This document shows positions 5,472 to 6,392 of a DNA stretch of 6,392 bases, one piece after another; positions within the stretch are counted from its first letter, which is position 1, and every line of letters starts with the position of its first letter. This stretch comes from an uncultured Oscillospiraceae bacterium (lineage in GTDB: Bacteria; Bacillota; Clostridia; Oscillospirales; Ruminococcaceae). A program made the position numbers and the translations under genes. The stretch is taken from NCBI GenBank assembly GCA_958403605.1, contig CATXYA010000109.1:1-6392 (forward strand). Direction: 5' to 3'. Below the pieces are notes generated by a model that was not told where the DNA came from, made no database searches, and saw nothing but the letters and a program-made list of their open reading frames with translations.

Positions 5472-6152
5472 ATGGTACAAGGAGTTATTTTCGATCTGGA
5501 CGGCACGCTGCTGGACACCCTGCGGGACCTGGCGGCGGCGGGCAACCACGCCCTGGCCGCCATGGGCCTGCCGGGCCGCCCGGTAGAGGCGTACCGGCGC
5601 ATGGTGGGCAACGGCATCCCCAAGCTGGTGGAGCGCATGCTGCCCGCCCACCACCGGGGCGCGGCCACCCAGGCGCTGGCGCTGGGGCTGTTTCTGCGCC
5701 ATTACGGCGCCCACAAGCTGGACCACACGGCCCCGTACCCCGGCGTGCCCGCGCTGCTGGCGGGCCTGCAAAAGGCCGGAGTGCGGCTGGGCGTGGTGTC
5801 CAACAAGGACGACGCGCCCGCCCGGGCCATGGTGGAGGCGTTTTTCCCCGGCGTGTTCGACACCGTGCGCGGGCGGCTGGACGGCACGCCCCCAAAGCCC
5901 GACCCCACGCTGGTGGAGGCTGTGCTGGGGGAATGGGGCCTTGCGCGCGGCGGCGTGATGTACGTGGGGGACAGCGACGTGGACATCTTCACGGCGCACA
6001 ATGCCCGGCTGGCGGGCTGCGGCGTGCTGTGGGGCTTTCGGGGGCAGGAGGAGCTGGCCGCCGCGGGCGCGGATTTTCTGGCCGCCGACGTGCTGGAGCT
6101 GGCGCGGGTGCTGGGCGAATACGAGGGCCCCGGCGGGGCTGCGGCGCTTTGA
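5472..6152 (+). CDS. HAD-superfamily phosphatase, phosphoglycolate phosphatase-like
   Basis: A 226-residue cytosolic phosphohydrolase of the HAD superfamily with an alpha-helical cap. All four catalytic motifs are intact. Motif I is FDLDGTLLDT (7-16), with nucleophile Asp8 and general acid/base Asp10. Motif II is VVSNKDD (108-114), with Ser110. Motif III is the lysine of TPPKPDP (139-145, Lys142). Motif IV is GDSDVD (166-171), for magnesium binding. The cap (about 16-85) contains RRMVGNGIPKLVERML (42-57), a pattern shared with the phosphoglycolate phosphatase (Gph) group, which removes phosphate from 2-phosphoglycolate formed during DNA repair. Many such proteins act on other small phosphates, so the substrate is uncertain. 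The ATG at 5472 is preferred over the GTG at 5469. The C-terminus (218-226) is a Gly/Ala-rich tail. Local GC is very high (about 83% in the sampled line). The next gene follows after 33 bases with its own ribosome binding site. Confidence 0.9.
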   Translation: MVQGVIFDLDGTLLDTLRDLAAAGNHALAAMGLPGRPVEAYRRMVGNGIPKLVERMLPAHHRGAATQALALGLFLRHYGAHKLDHTAPYPGVPALLAGLQKAGVRLGVVSNKDDAPARAMVEAFFPGVFDTVRGRLDGTPPKPDPTLVEAVLGEWGLARGGVMYVGDSDVDIFTAHNARLAGCGVLWGFRGQEELAAAGADFLAADVLELARVLGEYEGPGGAAAL

Positions 6153-6185
6153 CGGGGCCACGCTTAGGAGACAACGGAGGGAACG

Positions 6186-6392
6186 ATGGAGTTTTCGACA
6201 GAAGAGCTTTTGGAGGCCAAGCGGCAGATCGACTCCACACTGCACAAGCTGCGGGAGACGGTGAAGACCTTGGAAGCGAAGGAGCAGGCGGGCCGCTGCC
6301 GCTCCCAGATCACCTTGGCGACACGGCGCATCCGGGCATTTGAGATCGCGGAGCAGTTGATCGAAAAAGAAATTGGGCGCGCGGAAGCGCGG
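6186..6392 (+). CDS. Unknown small charged helical protein, 3' truncated by the window end
   Basis: The first 69 codons of an open frame with no stop before the window ends. The ATG follows CGGAGG (6175-6180) by five bases, a strong start signal. The translated part begins MEFSTEELLEAKRQIDSTLH, contains no proline and only two glycines, and is rich in Glu, Lys, Arg, Leu and Ile. This predicts one or two long amphipathic helices, possibly a helical hairpin or coiled coil turning near QAGRCRS (34-40). There is no signal peptide or membrane segment, so it is probably cytosolic. I do recall similar K-R-Q-I-D-S-T-L-H-K-L-R stretches in uncharacterised clostridial proteins, but cannot confirm this and assign no function. 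Codon use is less GC-rich than in the HAD gene. It lies 33 bases after the HAD stop and may be co-transcribed with it. Confidence 0.75.
   Translation, partial: MEFSTEELLEAKRQIDSTLHKLRETVKTLEAKEQAGRCRSQITLATRRIRAFEIAEQLIEKEIGRAEAR

Noticed and set aside
5250..6245. A 331-codon minus-strand open frame across the HAD gene
   Set aside because: The sense strand has a complete HAD enzyme with all four motifs. The antisense product is His/Gln/Arg-rich and resembles no family.

Overview
The window looks like chromosome of a high-GC member of the Bacillota, most likely class Clostridia (an Oscillospirales-type gut anaerobe). That is inferred from strong AGGAGG-type ribosome binding sites before nearly every gene, G/C-ending codons, a YdbS/YdbT pair, tandem small RCK proteins and clostridial-looking Nudix, HAD and GNAT proteins. 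All genes are on the + strand and tightly packed, and no RNA gene, CRISPR array, transposase or integrase was seen.

Layout. (1) 2-921: the 3' end of a CNNM/CorC (hemolysin C-like) membrane protein gene, overlapping by one base a Nudix hydrolase of the ADP-ribose pyrophosphatase type. An intrinsic terminator at about 940-964 closes this unit. (2) 1039-4169: a four-gene array with gaps of 14 and 25 bases and then a 4-base overlap. It encodes two different RCK/TrkA-type cytosolic potassium-channel regulators, then a small and a large membrane protein of the bacterial PH-domain YdbS/YdbT type. No pore subunit (TrkH/KtrB) is present in the window. (3) 4183-5401: two unrelated GNAT acetyltransferases. 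The first begins 13 bases after the ydbT-like gene and has clearly lower GC (about 55% by hand count, against 77-83% in sampled lines of nearby genes), which suggests acquisition by transfer. (4) 5472-6152: a HAD-superfamily phosphatase of the phosphoglycolate phosphatase type. (5) 6186 to the end: the start of a small, highly charged, helical protein of unknown function that runs off the window.

Working together: the first unit joins divalent-cation transport to nucleotide-sugar housekeeping with no obvious direct link. The second is the most coherent, combining potassium-uptake control with envelope proteins that in Bacillus belong to a cell-envelope stress response. This hints at a shared role in membrane or osmotic homeostasis, but that is inference. 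The rest looks like ordinary housekeeping and accessory enzymes. I found no clear evidence of a wholly new system; the points most worth checking are the RCK/YdbST linkage, the altered glycine motif of the first RCK protein, the transferred-looking acetyltransferase and the unknown helical protein at the right edge.
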